The position numbers and the translations under genes are program-made. Below, one piece after another: positions 34,490-46,954 of a DNA stretch of 64,000 nucleotides. The notes under the pieces were generated by a model. It had not been told where the DNA came from. It did no database searches and worked only from the letters and a program-made list of their open reading frames with translations. Origin of the DNA: Periplaneta americana (Eukaryota; Arthropoda; Insecta; Blattodea; Blattidae). Within the stretch, counting starts at the first letter, position 1. Every line of letters starts with the position of its first letter. The DNA is taken from the NCBI RefSeq assembly GCF_040183065.1, contig NC_091117.1, positions 120,148,726 through 120,212,725 on the forward strand, read 5' to 3'.

Positions 34490-35597
34490 TAATTTCTCTA
34501 CTTTCGGATTAGGCGTGGGTCTCTTCCTTCTTAGGAGAATTAGTTTTGCATTTTTGCTTTCAGACGGTCCGTATATCTATAGATTATCAGTGTGTAATAT
34601 TCAACACTGTGATGAAATAAAATGCAAAATATAGGTCATTTCAGGAAAGATATACGACTTACCATAAGAATATGTGAGGCGGAAAGCGAAAAGGGACCTC
34701 TTGTCGGAGAAGTAAAATTTTCAGTACAAGCAAAATGGATGGTTAGGATCTAAAATATCGAATGCAGTATTTTGTCGATTATTATAGCTTAGTTTGTCCT
34801 GTTCAAGCTCATATCGATTTAAAAGTTTCTTAAATATGTAAAATTATATTGATGGTGATAATGTAAAACTTTAAAGCTTGCTTTCTCAAAATACCTCATT
34901 TCCGTAACAAATATTCAAACTGTCATATTTCACTCAATTTATTAGTTAGAAATCTAAATTTGGTATCAGTTTTTCTCAGAATTTAATGCTGAATTTGAAA
35001 ATAACATAAATTCTAAATTATAAATTTGCGATAAGAAGTCCCTTTTCGCTCTCCGCCTCACATATTTCCGCTAAACTAGTGTGTAAATGTTTAACTCGAT
35101 GTAACTGACACCAAGTCGAAATGTTGTAAAAATATTTACGGAATAAAGTATTAGTGGAGACAATCTGTCTAGGGGTACTGTACATGAAATTATACATTCA
35201 TAGACAAATTTCATATTTTATTCTGTTATAATAAATGTAATGTTCGGCATTGTGGCGATGTGGATAACGTATTCGCGTCCTATCCAAGCAACCCATAGTT
35301 CGATTTGCGACGTGAGCAATGGAAAAGTTGGGGCTGAGTATTTTTCCTTTTGTCATTTTTTGTCCTGTGTTGTGCTGACCACGTGACCAAGGCGACCCGC
35401 AATGTTTACCTGCCTGGTGTTGGTCAAAAGATATATCCTCCCCGACTCCGTATTGAATTGTAAGTCGATATTAAAGGGAGAAAGTAAAGAGTAAATCATG
35501 ACGAAAAAAAATAATAGAAATGAAGTAATAAAATATATTATATGATGCATCTTGCTGAGATTTTTCCTTTTGTATGGATTGTACTCGCTGAACATTA
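34490..35597. other. No gene recognised
   Basis: AT-rich. A possible very degenerate tRNA-like segment (GGCGATGTGGATAACGTATT near 35251, GTTCGATTTGC near 35299) may be an old SINE. Short inverted matches AAAGGGACCTCTTGTCG (34688) and GAAGTCCCTTTTCGC (35035) suggest another small inverted-repeat element, unproven. Confidence 0.4.
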
Positions 35598-35605
35598 AAC
35601 TAAAT

Positions 35606-37206
35606 CAGGCATGCCAGAAATCAAACTCTAAGGGCCATATTCATAGACATTCTTAGCGCGGGCTTCCTGTGGATGATCAGGGAACTAACGTTTTTCGTAT
35701 TCATAAACCAGTGTTATCGTTATGGTATGATATGAATCCTGTACAAGTAATCAGTCGATAGCCGGGACTAGTTTAGCATGCTCGTAGCGCGGGCTAGCGA
35801 AATGTCTATGAATAGCACCCTAAATGTGCAGTTATGTGCACGGATCGCCGGTCTGTGCAGACTGCATCATTCAAGTGTTGCTCTTACCAGTTCTTAGCTG
35901 GAGGGATGTACAATAATCTATTCTGCGCTTCTAGGGTTGGATTAAATAGGCATTTGGACATTATGAAACACACTTAGCAGAAGAAAAAAACACGGTTATT
36001 ATCAGTGACTGTATTTGACAATTGTAATACAAGAAACGTTAGGTTTACTCAGTTATACTTGACAAATTAGTGGTTTGTAAAGCATAATTTATTAATATGA
36101 TTTTTGTATAGTATTTGAAGAAAAAGAATATTGCAATAATTTCGAAACAACAAAAAGACGAACAAGTATTTCATCTTACGTAGTAGGTACTAATTATTTT
36201 AAAGTAATAGACCCTACTCTTTCATTGTTCGTCAAGCATTATTATTTATTGGGACCATTGGTACACAAATGTTGAAGAAAATATACTCCCAATTAATTTC
36301 ATGCAGTAGGACATTGTGAAGTTTTTACACTGAAATTATTTCCTTGCTGTATGTGAATATAAATTAAAATTAATATTAATAAATAATATAAATTAAACTT
36401 AGAATTTAAATTCACATATAATTTATTTGTAAAACGTTGAGAGCAAGTATCGAAAAGTTGGGAGCGTCACTGAAAGAAATTTAAAGTGTAGTTCACAAGC
36501 CGTGAAGCGACGATATTTTATTTAGGTCAGGTTTAAATATTTATTAATGTAAGTATATTAGCATAATGTAGTGACGTGAGATGGAAAATTTTTCCGCCTT
36601 GCAAATAGTTGCTTTCTTCGCTCCTTACAACCTCAAGAACCTCATATGTATTCCTCACTATATTCTCATCACTTACCAGCTTACGAAATTACAGTCGTAA
36701 GTCGTCTAACCTTTGATGGCTGTGTTAGTACAGACTCCAAAACAACGCCATTGTCAAGTTCGTTTTGCATTGAGAGTACTACTGATTAAGAAATAAGCGC
36801 TGGCAATATTACATTTTGAGAACTTTACTAATTTGATCTAAACTGTCACAAGACTATTACGTCAACATGGGCTGATAAAAGACTTTCATTTTAAAATAAT
36901 TACTGTTGGCTAAGGAAAACATATAACAGTTATGTTATATGATTCGTAATTTCTCCTCTTCGTTATCTGTGAACTCCTCACTTTATTTATCATAACTCAT
37001 TCACAGACACAGCCAAATCAGTACCCGTACTGAAACTGCGTTACTGAAACAAAAGTTGATATGCTGTTGCAGGTTTGTATAGCCCTGTCGCATTCCCCTC
37101 CAAGGCGATTCACTCCCTCCAGGTAGAGGAATAGAAAGTGCACATCGCACAGAGACTACTGCACAATGTGCGCGACTGCACAATGTGCAGAGTTTTGGCA
37201 TGCCTG
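35606..37206. mobile_element. hAT-like non-autonomous transposon with 8-bp target duplication
   Basis: AACTAAAT lies at both flanks (35598-35605 and 37207-37214). The ends are CAGGCATGCCAGAAATC and, on the complement of the right, CAGGCATGCCAAAACTC. Subterminal TGTGCA-type motifs are repeated at both ends (35825-35860; 37135-37185). No coding sequence is recognised inside. An 8-bp duplication with CAGG-type ends fits hAT. A MITE is nested just inside the left end. Confidence 0.85.
35632..35820. mobile_element. PIF/Harbinger-like MITE nested in the hAT-like element
   Basis: 189 bp with ends GGGCCATATTCATAGACATT and, on the complement of the right, GGGTGCTATTCATAGACATT; TAA at both flanks (35629-35631 and 35821-35823). 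A GGG start with a 3-bp TWA-type duplication fits PIF/Harbinger. CTAGCCCGCGCTA near the right end pairs with AGCGCGGGCT near the left. Confidence 0.85.
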
Positions 37207-37214
37207 AACTAAAT

Positions 37215-37362
37215 GGTCGGGCAATGCCATTAAGTGCGTAACATTTTATTAGGGCACTTTACTAAATTTGTATTAGCCTGTATTCAAGTATACAAATAGG
37301 ACTGCCTAATTTCACTAAATTCCAGATTACAAAGCATTGTTCATTGTAAACAAGAGCTTCTG

Positions 37363-37403
<41 letters not shown>

Positions 37404-38215
37404 TAAACAAATGTTCATCAGTACCGATACACATTCTAGTAACAGTTTTATGTCAGATTTGTTATAAATAAAATTTACATTAAACTACAGATAACATAAA
37501 CACAAATTTCTTTCATCTGTAGCAGTAGTGAATCAAGATACCATGTAGTTGTCGTATTTATGGAAATTTGTTAATCTGTTTATATTTTCTCGTAATAGAT
37601 GACCATTTTAATTGAGGTGGTCAGCGCAATAGTGGTCTAACCCTTCCCAATGCGAAAAATTAAATATTGACGCCATCTGTTGATTTTGATGTGAACTATT
37701 TCCTACGAAGTGGAATTGATCAATTCACCATTATACCACAGTCTACTATATACAGTCGCGAAGCTCAATATGTAGTAAAAATGCAAACACGGGTAGTTGC
37801 CCACCACTACTATCGCCTCATCATCGCAGATCTCTCGCCTAGCAGCCGACAAAATATGTTACACTTTCGTTGTCGTGTTCTTTTGGAAAAATTAACACCT
37901 TCCTTCCATTATTGAAATATTAAATGCATAAAGTTAATTTATTATTTTAATGAAGTATATTAAATTCCACCATAAACTCGAAGATACCCGCAAGAAATAA
38001 GTTAATATAATTTTTGTTTGTGCAAAACGAACTGAAATTTACTATAATAGCTTCACTCATTCAAGATTATAGCGATAATTAACTATGAAACCAATAAATA
38101 TTAATTTTCATTTCTCTTTACAACAATAATAATGGAAATATGAATTAATGGAGTAACTTACGTGTACCGGTACTTGTAGTGTAGGCTTACGTAGTTAACA
38201 AAGTGGGATGAGGTT
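37215..38215. other. No gene recognised; (TAA)n at 37368-37402
   Basis: AT-rich with one trinucleotide microsatellite. No coding signal recognised. Confidence 0.5.
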
Positions 38216-38530
38216 AAGCAATAATAATCACACCAGAATGGGAAATAAAACGTGATCAATAAATTGTATTGTAACAGACTTTTTCTACGTCTCGACAAAT
38301 AAAAATAACAACAAAATTAACAGCTATAATTAAAAACATATCCTTTGAAGAAAAAAGTAGGCCTAAGCAATAATAATCCCACCAGAATTGAAAATAAAAC
38401 GTGATCAATAAATTTCATTAAAACAAACTTAATTTTTCTACGTCTTTAGTAAAATAACACATAAAAATAATAACAAAATTAATAGCTACAATTACAAATA
38501 TATCCTCTGAAAAAAAAAAGTAGACCTAAC
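38216..38530. repeat. Tandem duplication, about 149-bp period, two units
   Basis: AAGCAATAATAATCACACC at 38216 is repeated as AAGCAATAATAATCCCACC at 38365. The copies stay similar through AATAAAACGTGATCAATAAA and TATCCTYTGAA, ending AAAAAGTAGRCCTAA. Confidence 0.85.
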
Positions 38531-39188
38531 CTTTATTTCTTTGGAAATTTAACAGCCTAAGTGACAGAACTTTAACCGGTATCTAATGTCCTTTCGGTTA
38601 GACTGAAACATTTCATTGCGAAATTTAAGGATATAATGTATTCTAACAGTCACAAAGAACTTCAAATTAACAGTTTTGTTTCTGCACAGCATTCTTGTGG
38701 AAATCCAGGAACCTTTCTGAATCTTTCGGAAATCGGACAAAGGATAACTCTGGCCTCTTTCTCTTACTGTTGCTACAATTTAAACCACTACAAACGTCTC
38801 CTCCTTGTCCCATATTATTATTGCAATTATTATATTTTAGCCATTAACATTTTCATTATAAACAATAACGAACATTTCACAAGCATCAATGTGAAATACG
38901 CAACGAGCTAGCACTCGATAGAAATACGACACAGTCCAAAATCGACCATGGACAGTCTATTGTTTCTAGTTGCTAACCGCTTGGAGCGCTTTATCACGAG
39001 ATTTGCAAAAAACACCTCAAGCTTCGCGACTGCATATAGTAGACTGTGATTATACAGCTTGTTACAAATCAGGTTGTTGTACGAAGCATATTGTAATCTT
39101 TGCTGTAAAAAATTTCCCTTGTGTTTGAGTGCAACGTGGTCCAACCCCGAACAGCCAATGAGAAGTCACGTGTAACAACAACAAAGAT
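38531..39188. other. No gene recognised
   Basis: Nothing identifiable; may contain the 5' flank of the fossil transposase ORF that follows. Confidence 0.4.
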
Positions 39189-39797
39189 GGCTGACGTTAA
39201 TGTTGATAGTGAGTGTTGTAAGTGGAGAAAGTAACACAAAAACGTCGGAAAATCCTGAAAAAAAAAGGACAAGGAATGTAAATTCGTGGGAAAGAAACAT
39301 TAGAAAGCGGAAAAATAATGCAGGAGATGAGTATGTAGGAAAAACAAGCGTAAAGCAGTGTTTACGCTGTTCTGGAATATTTGTGATTTTAGTTTGCAAA
39401 ATGCGTTTATTAGTGGGTGTGTGAAAGTGAAAGAAATAAAGAAAAGATACAGTGGTGTGGAAATGGAAGCAAGAGGCAGCACACACGTGAGTACTACGCT
39501 TCAGTTCAGGGCAGTGATAAAAGTTTTGAAACAAGTATTCATATCTTTGCTTGGGATCAGTAATGGTAGACTTTCGAGGGTAGTTCAAAAGAAACAGAGT
39601 GAGGGGAACACCCAGATCAGATGGGCGTGGAAAGCATGCAAGCAGACTCAATAAAACTAGTGACCTTAAATCTAATTTAGTTGTTAACCATATTAATAGT
39701 TTCCCACTGCGTGAGTCTCACTATTCTAGAGCTTCAGCTCCAAACAGAAAATATTTTCCTGAAGGTCTAAATATATCGATCATATATAAACTATATA

Positions 39798-40852
39798 CAG
39801 GGACATCATTTTATTTTTACTAACATTTGTGATATTAACCTGGCTATACCTTCGGATCAACGGTTGCTACCCCTTTCCACGACTGGAGTAATATACAAAC
39901 AAATCACTTTACTAGGTATAGGAGGGAAGAAAAGTAGTTCATCCATTTACGTAAACTATGAAATATCACGCTTTTGAGTTTGATATTTTCATTAGGGTTT
40001 TGTTTAATCAGAAAACAGTACAATATTAGCAATGAGTGTTTTACTCACGAACTGAGCGGTCCATATGGACGTATTTATTATGCGGTGTATATTATACTGT
40101 CTATAGCACATTAGCGTACATTATAGAGAATGAAGTTAAATTGAAAAATAATCATAATATGGATATTTAAACACGTTTTTCAAAATGGTGTCGGTTCATT
40201 TCGATACAGGCTTCAGTTCTAATGTGTGTAATTCCAATTACCAGTTTCGTCCTTCGTACTAGTAACTCATGTTGAAATAATTCTGTACCTATTCTGTAAA
40301 AGAGTACCTTACGTACTGTAAATTCAATCTTCACTTCTGCTCGATCCGAAAAGATAAAATTACTCAGACATGCTATCTACTGTCCGTCCAAGTGGTTATG
40401 TCGCAGGATCGTAGAAAGGAGGGAAATCACGTGACAGTTAATTACTTAACGAGGTCCTTTTATTTATTTTAAACAGTTGTATGGGTATAATATTACGTAG
40501 ATGTCCAATTCCTAACAGAAATTAATGTTGTCAGAAAGGAGCTAAGACAGCCCAGCCACTAGCCTTTACAGAGAGGCGAATAGAAGCTGGTGGGGAAAAC
40601 CGGAATGCGACGTAGGCAAATGGACGACAGTACCTGTACGAAAACGATGCAATATTGAAAGCTCATTCGTCATTGGAAAACGCGAACATATTTTTGGAAC
40701 GTACTGTGACGGTAAGGCTACTATGACTGTATACGCAGTCTTGGATCTGTGTGGAGGACGGTTGAACTTCATTAGTAGAAGGGGTGGGAGTGAAGTACAT
40801 TAAAAAACTCAGGTACAATAAAAATTGAAGTAAAAATAAAATGATGTCCATG
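39798..40852. mobile_element. 1,055-bp TA-flanked transposon inside the fossil ORF
   Basis: Ends CAGGGACATCATTTTATTTT and, on the complement of the right, CATGGACATCATTTTATTTT; TA at 39796-39797 and 40853-40854. It interrupts the fossil ORF exactly after NISIIYKLYT. No coding sequence recognised inside, so probably a non-autonomous mariner-type copy. Confidence 0.85.
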
Positions 40853-40930
40853 TATGTATGTATGTATGTATGTATGTATGTATGTATGTATGTATGTATG
40901 TATGTATGTATGTATGTATGTGTCTGTGTA

Positions 40931-41001
<71 letters not shown>
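40851..41001. repeat. (TATG)n followed by (TA)n microsatellite
   Basis: About 70 bp of TATG repeats, a short TGTGTG transition, then about 56 bp of TA. It starts at the right edge of the nested transposon. Confidence 0.95.
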
Positions 41002-41500
41002 CTTGGATGAATCAAGAATATGATTCAAACGATATTGTTAGTGAATACATTTACAGGCAAATTTTCAACACAAAATTCAATCTCGCCTTTTTTACACCAT
41101 CTGCAGAGAATGATGCTGACAAAGCAAAATTGCAAGAGTTAGACTTGCATCAGTTAAAGACACAATATAACAATCTAAAGCTGATGTAGCTTACTCTATA
41201 GACCACAGTTCTGTGAAAGTGATGGCGTTTGACTTGCAGCAAGCTCTACCGACCCCATATATAAAGACTAGTGAGTCTTTTATTATTTTTTTTACAAGAG
41301 ACAGTTTTGGACCTATAATTTTTGTGTTCATAATTGTACTTCAGATGATGTAAATATGTAAGTATATTATGAATATTTCGTCCATATATACATATGTGAG
41401 ATATGTATCGAGAATCCAAAATCTTACCAGTATAAAATGGTCAAGCTTTGAAACATTAGTGAAACTGGAAAACCTACTTTCAAGACTGTAGAATATCGTT

Positions 41501-42599
41501 AAGTATAAACTCACCAACAATTATAATGTTCCTGCTAAATGTACTGTAAAGATAACTATGCAGATTCCTTTGCTTGTGAACCAATACTAAGTGTAACTTG
41601 GACCATTTAATACGCTAAACTAAACAGCAACAGAGCCTCTCTTAGAACAAAAATGTAGTCACTTTCTTTCGTGCCTTCCATTTTTTTTTTGAAAATAATG
41701 TAAATTGTCTTATATTACAAGGAATATAATTATAAACACGTTTAACATATTTCCATAAATACGACGACTGCATGGTAGCCTATCTTGCTTTACTACAGAT
41801 GCAAGAAAATTTTTTATGTTATCTATAATGGATAATTTCATATAAGACGGCATCTGGTTGAATGTGGTATTAGCAACTTTTTTATTTTAGAGTTAAATGT
41901 TAGTGATTTTTAGTGACTTTTATATGTTAGTTCTAGGTTTTTCTACTAGGTGTCTCCGTGATTTTCTTTCGATTTGATTGGTTATAGTTATCAATTGTTC
42001 TAGAATTTTCGTTAATTTTGAATGGGCAATGACGTCAGTTCTTGGCTGTTTTACGTGAGGTGATGTTATATTACGTCTGATGGCTAAAGCTATTGAAAGT
42101 TTGTTATTTTAAGATATTTGTGAAAGATGTGAGAACATAGAACAGAGTATTACATTTTGTGTCGATTTTGATTTAGTTCTTTCGCTGGTGAATAAGAATT
42201 GTGCCGAAAACTGTGGTTTTAAAGGAATTATTTACTGAATATTCCATATAAGTTAAGGTGTAATAGGTATTCGAAGAGAATTTCATTTTGTGTAAATACA
42301 TGGTTTATTTATGCGAAGTTGACTGTACGAAAAATTGTTGGTTTAGTTCTTTGTTGCCTGCATGGTTTAAGTTTAGATATTGAATTTTGTTTCATAAGGT
42401 CATAAATTACTATGTTTTTTTTTCTATTATTTCAGTGATTTTTCGGGTTAAAGTGTGGATCAAAACTGCCTGAAAAGTACTGCCAACTATGAAGTTCGAA
42501 TGCTATCAAACGCCAAAAAAATCAAAGATGGAAAATTAAACATATTTTAATTTTCTAAGGGTTTGTTCTTCTTTAAAAATATGAATATATGTTTGATTT
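41501..42599. other. No gene recognised
   Basis: AT-rich. The part after about 42000 may be the 5' untranslated region of the Penelope-like element that follows, but I see no proof. Confidence 0.4.
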
Positions 42600-44545
42600 T
42601 CCGAACAAATAACAATATACAACACAAAACACAAATTTCACCCAAGAATATTCAACACAACCACTATAACACTCAACCAAATCGAAACAAGACTACTAGG
42701 AAAAGGATTAAAATACAACATACACCTAAACAATTAAGGAACAAAACAACAAACAGGAAATATAATAAACACAGAAACAGCAATACAAAACACACAAAGT
42801 CAACATCACGAATACATAAGACAAGACATAATAAGAAATATAAACAAAATAAACAAATCCACAACAAACACGCAAGAATATAAAAAAAAAAGCATCTTGC
42901 AGACAAAACAACAAAAACATAACCTAACTTTCATCAAAGCAGACACAGGAAATTGCACAGTAATCTTACACAAACAAGACATACACAATAAAATAGAAAC
43001 ATATTTCAAGGAAAACAAAATCAAAGAACTCAAAAACGACCCCACTACACACTACCACAACATAGTAAAAAACACAATAAACAGAAACAAATACACAATT
43101 CCAAGCGACATGAAACAACAACTAAAACCAATTAAACCAGAAGCACCTAAACTAAACGCACTACCGAAAATACATACCCATCAGACCATTAGTCAATCAT
43201 CGAAATGCACCAACACACAAACTAGCCAAATATATTGACAATATCATAAGAAACAACATAAAATTCTAAAAAACAGACAACAATAAAAACAACATAGAGC
43301 TAGTGAATAAAATAAAAGACAAACATATCCCACACAGTACAACATTAGCAACTTTCGACATAACTAACCTATACACAAACATACCCATAAAATATACACT
43401 ACCGATGCTAGAAAAGATGCTCAAAAACAACACACCACAAGAACACATTAAAAAATCATCCACATCACAGACATCACAAAAGCAAAATTACTTCATATAC
43501 AATAACAAATATTACACTCAAACCGAAGGCCTGCCCATGGGATCACCCATTTCCAGCATACTAGCAGAAATATTCACACACTACATAGAATAGACATACA
43601 TATTAAACAAAGACAACAACAAACACGCTGACAACATCATATATTGGCACAGATATGTAGATGACACACTAATACTGGACAAAGGAAACAAAAGACAGAT
43701 CCAAAACCCAAAGCTACACTACACATCAGAAATTGAAAATAAGAAATACATAAATTTTCTAGACATCACAATAACAAAAGTTGACAATAAACACACATTC
43801 AAGGTCTACAGAAAACCCACAACAAAAATAACACACATGCACAACACATCCAATCACCCAACACAACAAAAACAAGCTGCATTCCGAGCAATGGTACGCA
43901 GAATACTCAACATACTAATGAACTAACATGATTACAAAGAAGAGCTAAACACAATCAAATACATAGCATAAGAAAACGGATACAACCCCAAAATAATAAA
44001 CAACATAATACGAAAGAAAAAACATAATCACAAAAAACATAAGAATACAAAAAATGCATCATACTAACATACGAAAACAAAAACACATACAAGACTGCAA
44101 CATCATTCAAGAAATTAAATTATAACATCGCATAATAGTCTACAAAAATATCTCAACACAAATAAACAAATACAACAACTTCTACATAAGATAGACAGGC
44201 AGATCATTTCAAACACGTTACAAAGAACACATCACAGCCATAACAAAATTACAAAACACTTCCACATATGCAGAGCACATCACAAATGCTAACCACACTT
44301 ACAGGGACATCAACACAGATATGGAAATTCTACACATCCTACCAAAAAGCCAGAAACTAAACACACCCAAATGAAATTCTCAACACACAACTCAATTTCA
44401 GAACACACACACACACACACACACTCTTTGACTCCACATTACACTACACAAACACACCCCCACAGGAAACATATCAAAAGGCGTCAAGACCAGCAACAGT
44501 CAGTTCTGATGATGGCCAATAGCAGACCGAAACATATTAACAAGG
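42600..44545 (+). pseudogene. Penelope-like retroelement: RT and GIY-YIG endonuclease regions, decayed
   Basis: Collinear plus-strand fragments: NLTFIKADTGNCTVILHKQD (about 42920) before the RT; IPIRPLVNHRNAPTHKLAKY (about 43173, shifted frame); TFDITNLYTNIP (43351, palm motif A); EGLPMGSPISSILAEIF (from 43525, motif B); YWHRYVDDTLIL (43642-43677, catalytic YVDD); YRKPTTKITHMHNTSNHP (about 43810). Near 44173 comes NNFYIR, a stop, then TGRSFQTRYKEHI, the GIY-YIG-type nuclease start. RT of the Penelope type followed by a C-terminal GIY-YIG nuclease defines this class. The protein is broken by several stops and frameshifts. The plus strand is strikingly poor in G and rich in A and C throughout. 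Confidence 0.85.
44404..44425. repeat. Short (AC)n tract within the Penelope-like element
   Basis: About ten AC units inside the C-terminal coding remnant. Confidence 0.9.
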
Positions 44546-45114
44546 TAACATAAAATTGAACACGTGAAAGACACATAATACGTTTTCCAATTATGAAATG
44601 ACTCTTAGTTTGTCATTTTATTCTCCATTGCATGAGTCAGTGATTAGAAAAAGAGCGAAGCGATAGCATTATAAAACAACGAATAATGAAAATTTTAATA
44701 ACATATCAAATTTGTAATGATGGGTAGTTTGATATAGCCTATCATGGTCTTTGAAAAAATATATTGGTTGCTATGACAGTTGTGATGTATTAAATATTAT
44801 TGCACGGGAAATCGTTTCGTTTCATAACATTATTAACTTTATGGCATAAGTTACACCGTCATAATGGAAGTTATTACGTTTTAGGGTGCATATTAATATT
44901 TTACGACATTGGTACATAATGTAATACCCTATATTGTTCACGAGTCTAACAAAAGATTGTTTATAATGCTGATGTAAATATATTATATTGCTTTACTTCG
45001 GTTCGAGAAAGAAAATTTAGTCAGTAGCTGACAATTTGTTGCTGTAATCGTGGTGGCAGTGTGCGATAAGCATTGAAATTACATTTATTTATTTACAATA
45101 TTTATGTGAAGATG
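44546..45114. other. No gene recognised
   Basis: AT-rich, nothing identifiable. Confidence 0.5.
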
Positions 45115-45225
45115 TCACAGAAAAATTCCTCACATCTGAGAGTGTGGCACAGAAAAATTACTCATATCTGAGAGCATGTTACAGAAAAATTATTCATATC
45201 TTTGAGTATGTCACAGAAAAATTCG
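45115..45225. repeat. 32-bp tandem repeat, 3.5 units
   Basis: Units starting KCACAGAAAAATTMCTCAYA at 45115, 45147, 45179 and 45211 (partial); each full unit ends TCTGAGAGYATG-like. Confidence 0.9.
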
Positions 45226-45621
45226 TAATATTACCATTGGCAACATGCCCACAATATGTTTTATATAAAATAAAAATAGAGAATATTTTATGCAAGGAAA
45301 CGAACACAATTAAGTCTTGCTAAAATCAGAGATTGAATGATATTAAGAGAACTCTATCAGTAAATAACACGGTGTGATTTATACCTCTGAGTTTAGACGA
45401 GATGCGTAAAAATAATGGAAGATAAATTGAAGACCTCGGTGCAAAAACCGTTTAATTCCAGGAATGAAAATTTTACTGGAGATAAAAAGAACTTTCTACA
45501 AAAATTGAATGTGCATTAATTTCATACTAAATTTTTACACGATCAATTAGGAAATTAGTGAGTTTTTATGTGGTTTAGTGCAGCCAATAAGAGTAAGCTT
45601 ATAATATATTTTAACTTAGTT
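45226..45621. other. No gene recognised
   Basis: AT-rich spacer. Confidence 0.5.
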
Positions 45622-45837
45622 ATTTAACGATGCCGTATCAACAAGTGGGCTATTTAGCGTCGATGACATTGGTGATAGCGAGGTGAGGTCGAGGATTCGC
45701 TACAGATTACCTGACATTCGCCTTACGTTTGGGGAAAACCTCAGAAAATTCCAAGCAGGTAATCATCCTAAGCGGGAATCGAACCCGCGCCCGAGTGCAA
45801 CTCCGGATTACCAGGAAAACGCGCTACTAGTATCTGA
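45622..45837 (-). mobile_element. tRNA-derived SINE, same family as 14975-15227
   Basis: Minus strand: AGTAGCGCGTTTTCCTGGTA (head), GGGCGCGGGTTCGATTCCCG (clear B-box), ACCTGCTTGGAATTTTCTGA (body), AGGCGAATGTCAGGTAAT, CACCTCGCTATCACCAATG, and 3' end GGCATCGTTAAATAACTAAG. Confidence 0.85.
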
Positions 45838-46952
45838 TCTTGGGGGACCAAATATATAGTTAAAATTGGTACTGAAATATAGGACTGTAAAGAAAGAATA
45901 TTGACCTTCCTTCTAACTAGCGGGAAGAACTGTGTATTTTTTACGCAAATCAGTGAAACAGTTAAATAGTTTTGAACTGTAGGGGCATTACTAAAAGTCG
46001 GACTTGACGGATTCTTGTACAGAAGTGTGCAGCATATATTTATCGATGCAGTGCATACTAAATATCGATTTTGGAAAAAAAATTGGATTTGACCGGTTTT
46101 TGCATCGAAGTCTTCAATTTCTATACTAACGTCTGAATAACTTCAAGTAAATTTAGTCTTTCGAATGCGATATTAGTTGTGCCTAAACACAAAGAACCCT
46201 TCAAAAACAATATATTAATATGTTATATTGTTGAAGTGTTAAAGAATAATTATATTTCTGTCTCTCAATCGTGAGTTATGCTGTTAGGTTTCGGAACCGG
46301 AACGATGTGGTAGTTTTCAATACGTGACCTATCTGCAAATTCTTGGGAAACTTAAAATTGGAATAAAGTGAAATTGATTGATTATAACGTTTAGTCTATT
46401 TGTGTATTTTATTAAAATCTACTTCTTCACCAATAGCAAAAATTAAAAAAAAATAATAATAATAATTGAACAACGTAAAATAAACTGTTTAGTTAGCTAC
46501 TTCACAGAATTCCAATAATTTTGTTTCATAACATATTTCGAAACTTTTATTTGACAGTATTAAGACTACCAGTTATTAAAGATTCGTCACTACCCGTCTT
46601 TCCCTCTTCACTGATGTTGGTACAGTATTTACAAGGTTTCTGTGTATATCACGTGGGCCTAAGGATGGTGCGGAACGATGGATGTTTTTTTTTTTTTTGA
46701 CAAAATGTTATCTAACTTCACGAGAAGTTTCAGTATTGTCGTGCTAGATCAGGCGAGTAATATCAACGTCTAGTTTCTGCCTCACTGCTCTCGCTCAGAA
46801 GACGGTTCATTCTAGAAACTGCTCAAGCGTAAGAAAATGAAAGAACAGAAACATAAGTACACTATATTTCAAAAATATACATCATATTGACATGGTAGTA
46901 GAAAGTCTTTTATGCACATCTCTTGCAGTAAGGAGTCCTTCTTCTTTATAAA
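45838..46952. other. No gene recognised
   Basis: AT-rich; poly-T at 46686-46699. Nothing identifiable. Confidence 0.5.
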
Positions 46953-46954
46953 TA

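Larger units (their letters stand above)
39189..41500 (+). pseudogene. Fossil transposase-like ORF of an insect DNA element, split by a nested insertion
   Basis: Plus-strand frames line up with a protein type I remember as widespread in insect genomes (transposon-encoded, probably DDE-type; name uncertain). N-terminal basic region: RKRTRNVNSWERNIRKRKNN (about 39255-39315). Then ISGCVKVKEIKKRYSG, ISLLGISNGRLSRVVQKKQS, GRGKHASRLNKTSDLKSNLV and INSFPLRESHYSRASAPNRK to 39795. After a 1,055-bp insertion and microsatellites it resumes at about 41003 with SEYIYRQIFNTKFNLAF, then FDLQQALPTPYIKTS, FYKRQFWTYNFCVHNCTSDD (to 41359) and a tail ending KPTFKTVEYR at 41500. It has at least six frameshifts and no function as it stands. 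Confidence 0.65.

Noticed and set aside
39001-39190. Promoter of a host gene upstream of the fossil ORF
   Set aside because: Sequence such as CACGTG is present, but without more evidence it could equally be chance.
40809-41023. Frames repeating MYVC, YIYI or HTYI
   Set aside because: Translation of TATG and TA microsatellites.
42600-44545. LTR retrotransposon or telomerase gene
   Set aside because: The motif set (GLPMGSP, RYVDDT, then a GIY-YIG-like start) fits Penelope-like elements; no LTRs, protease or integrase seen.
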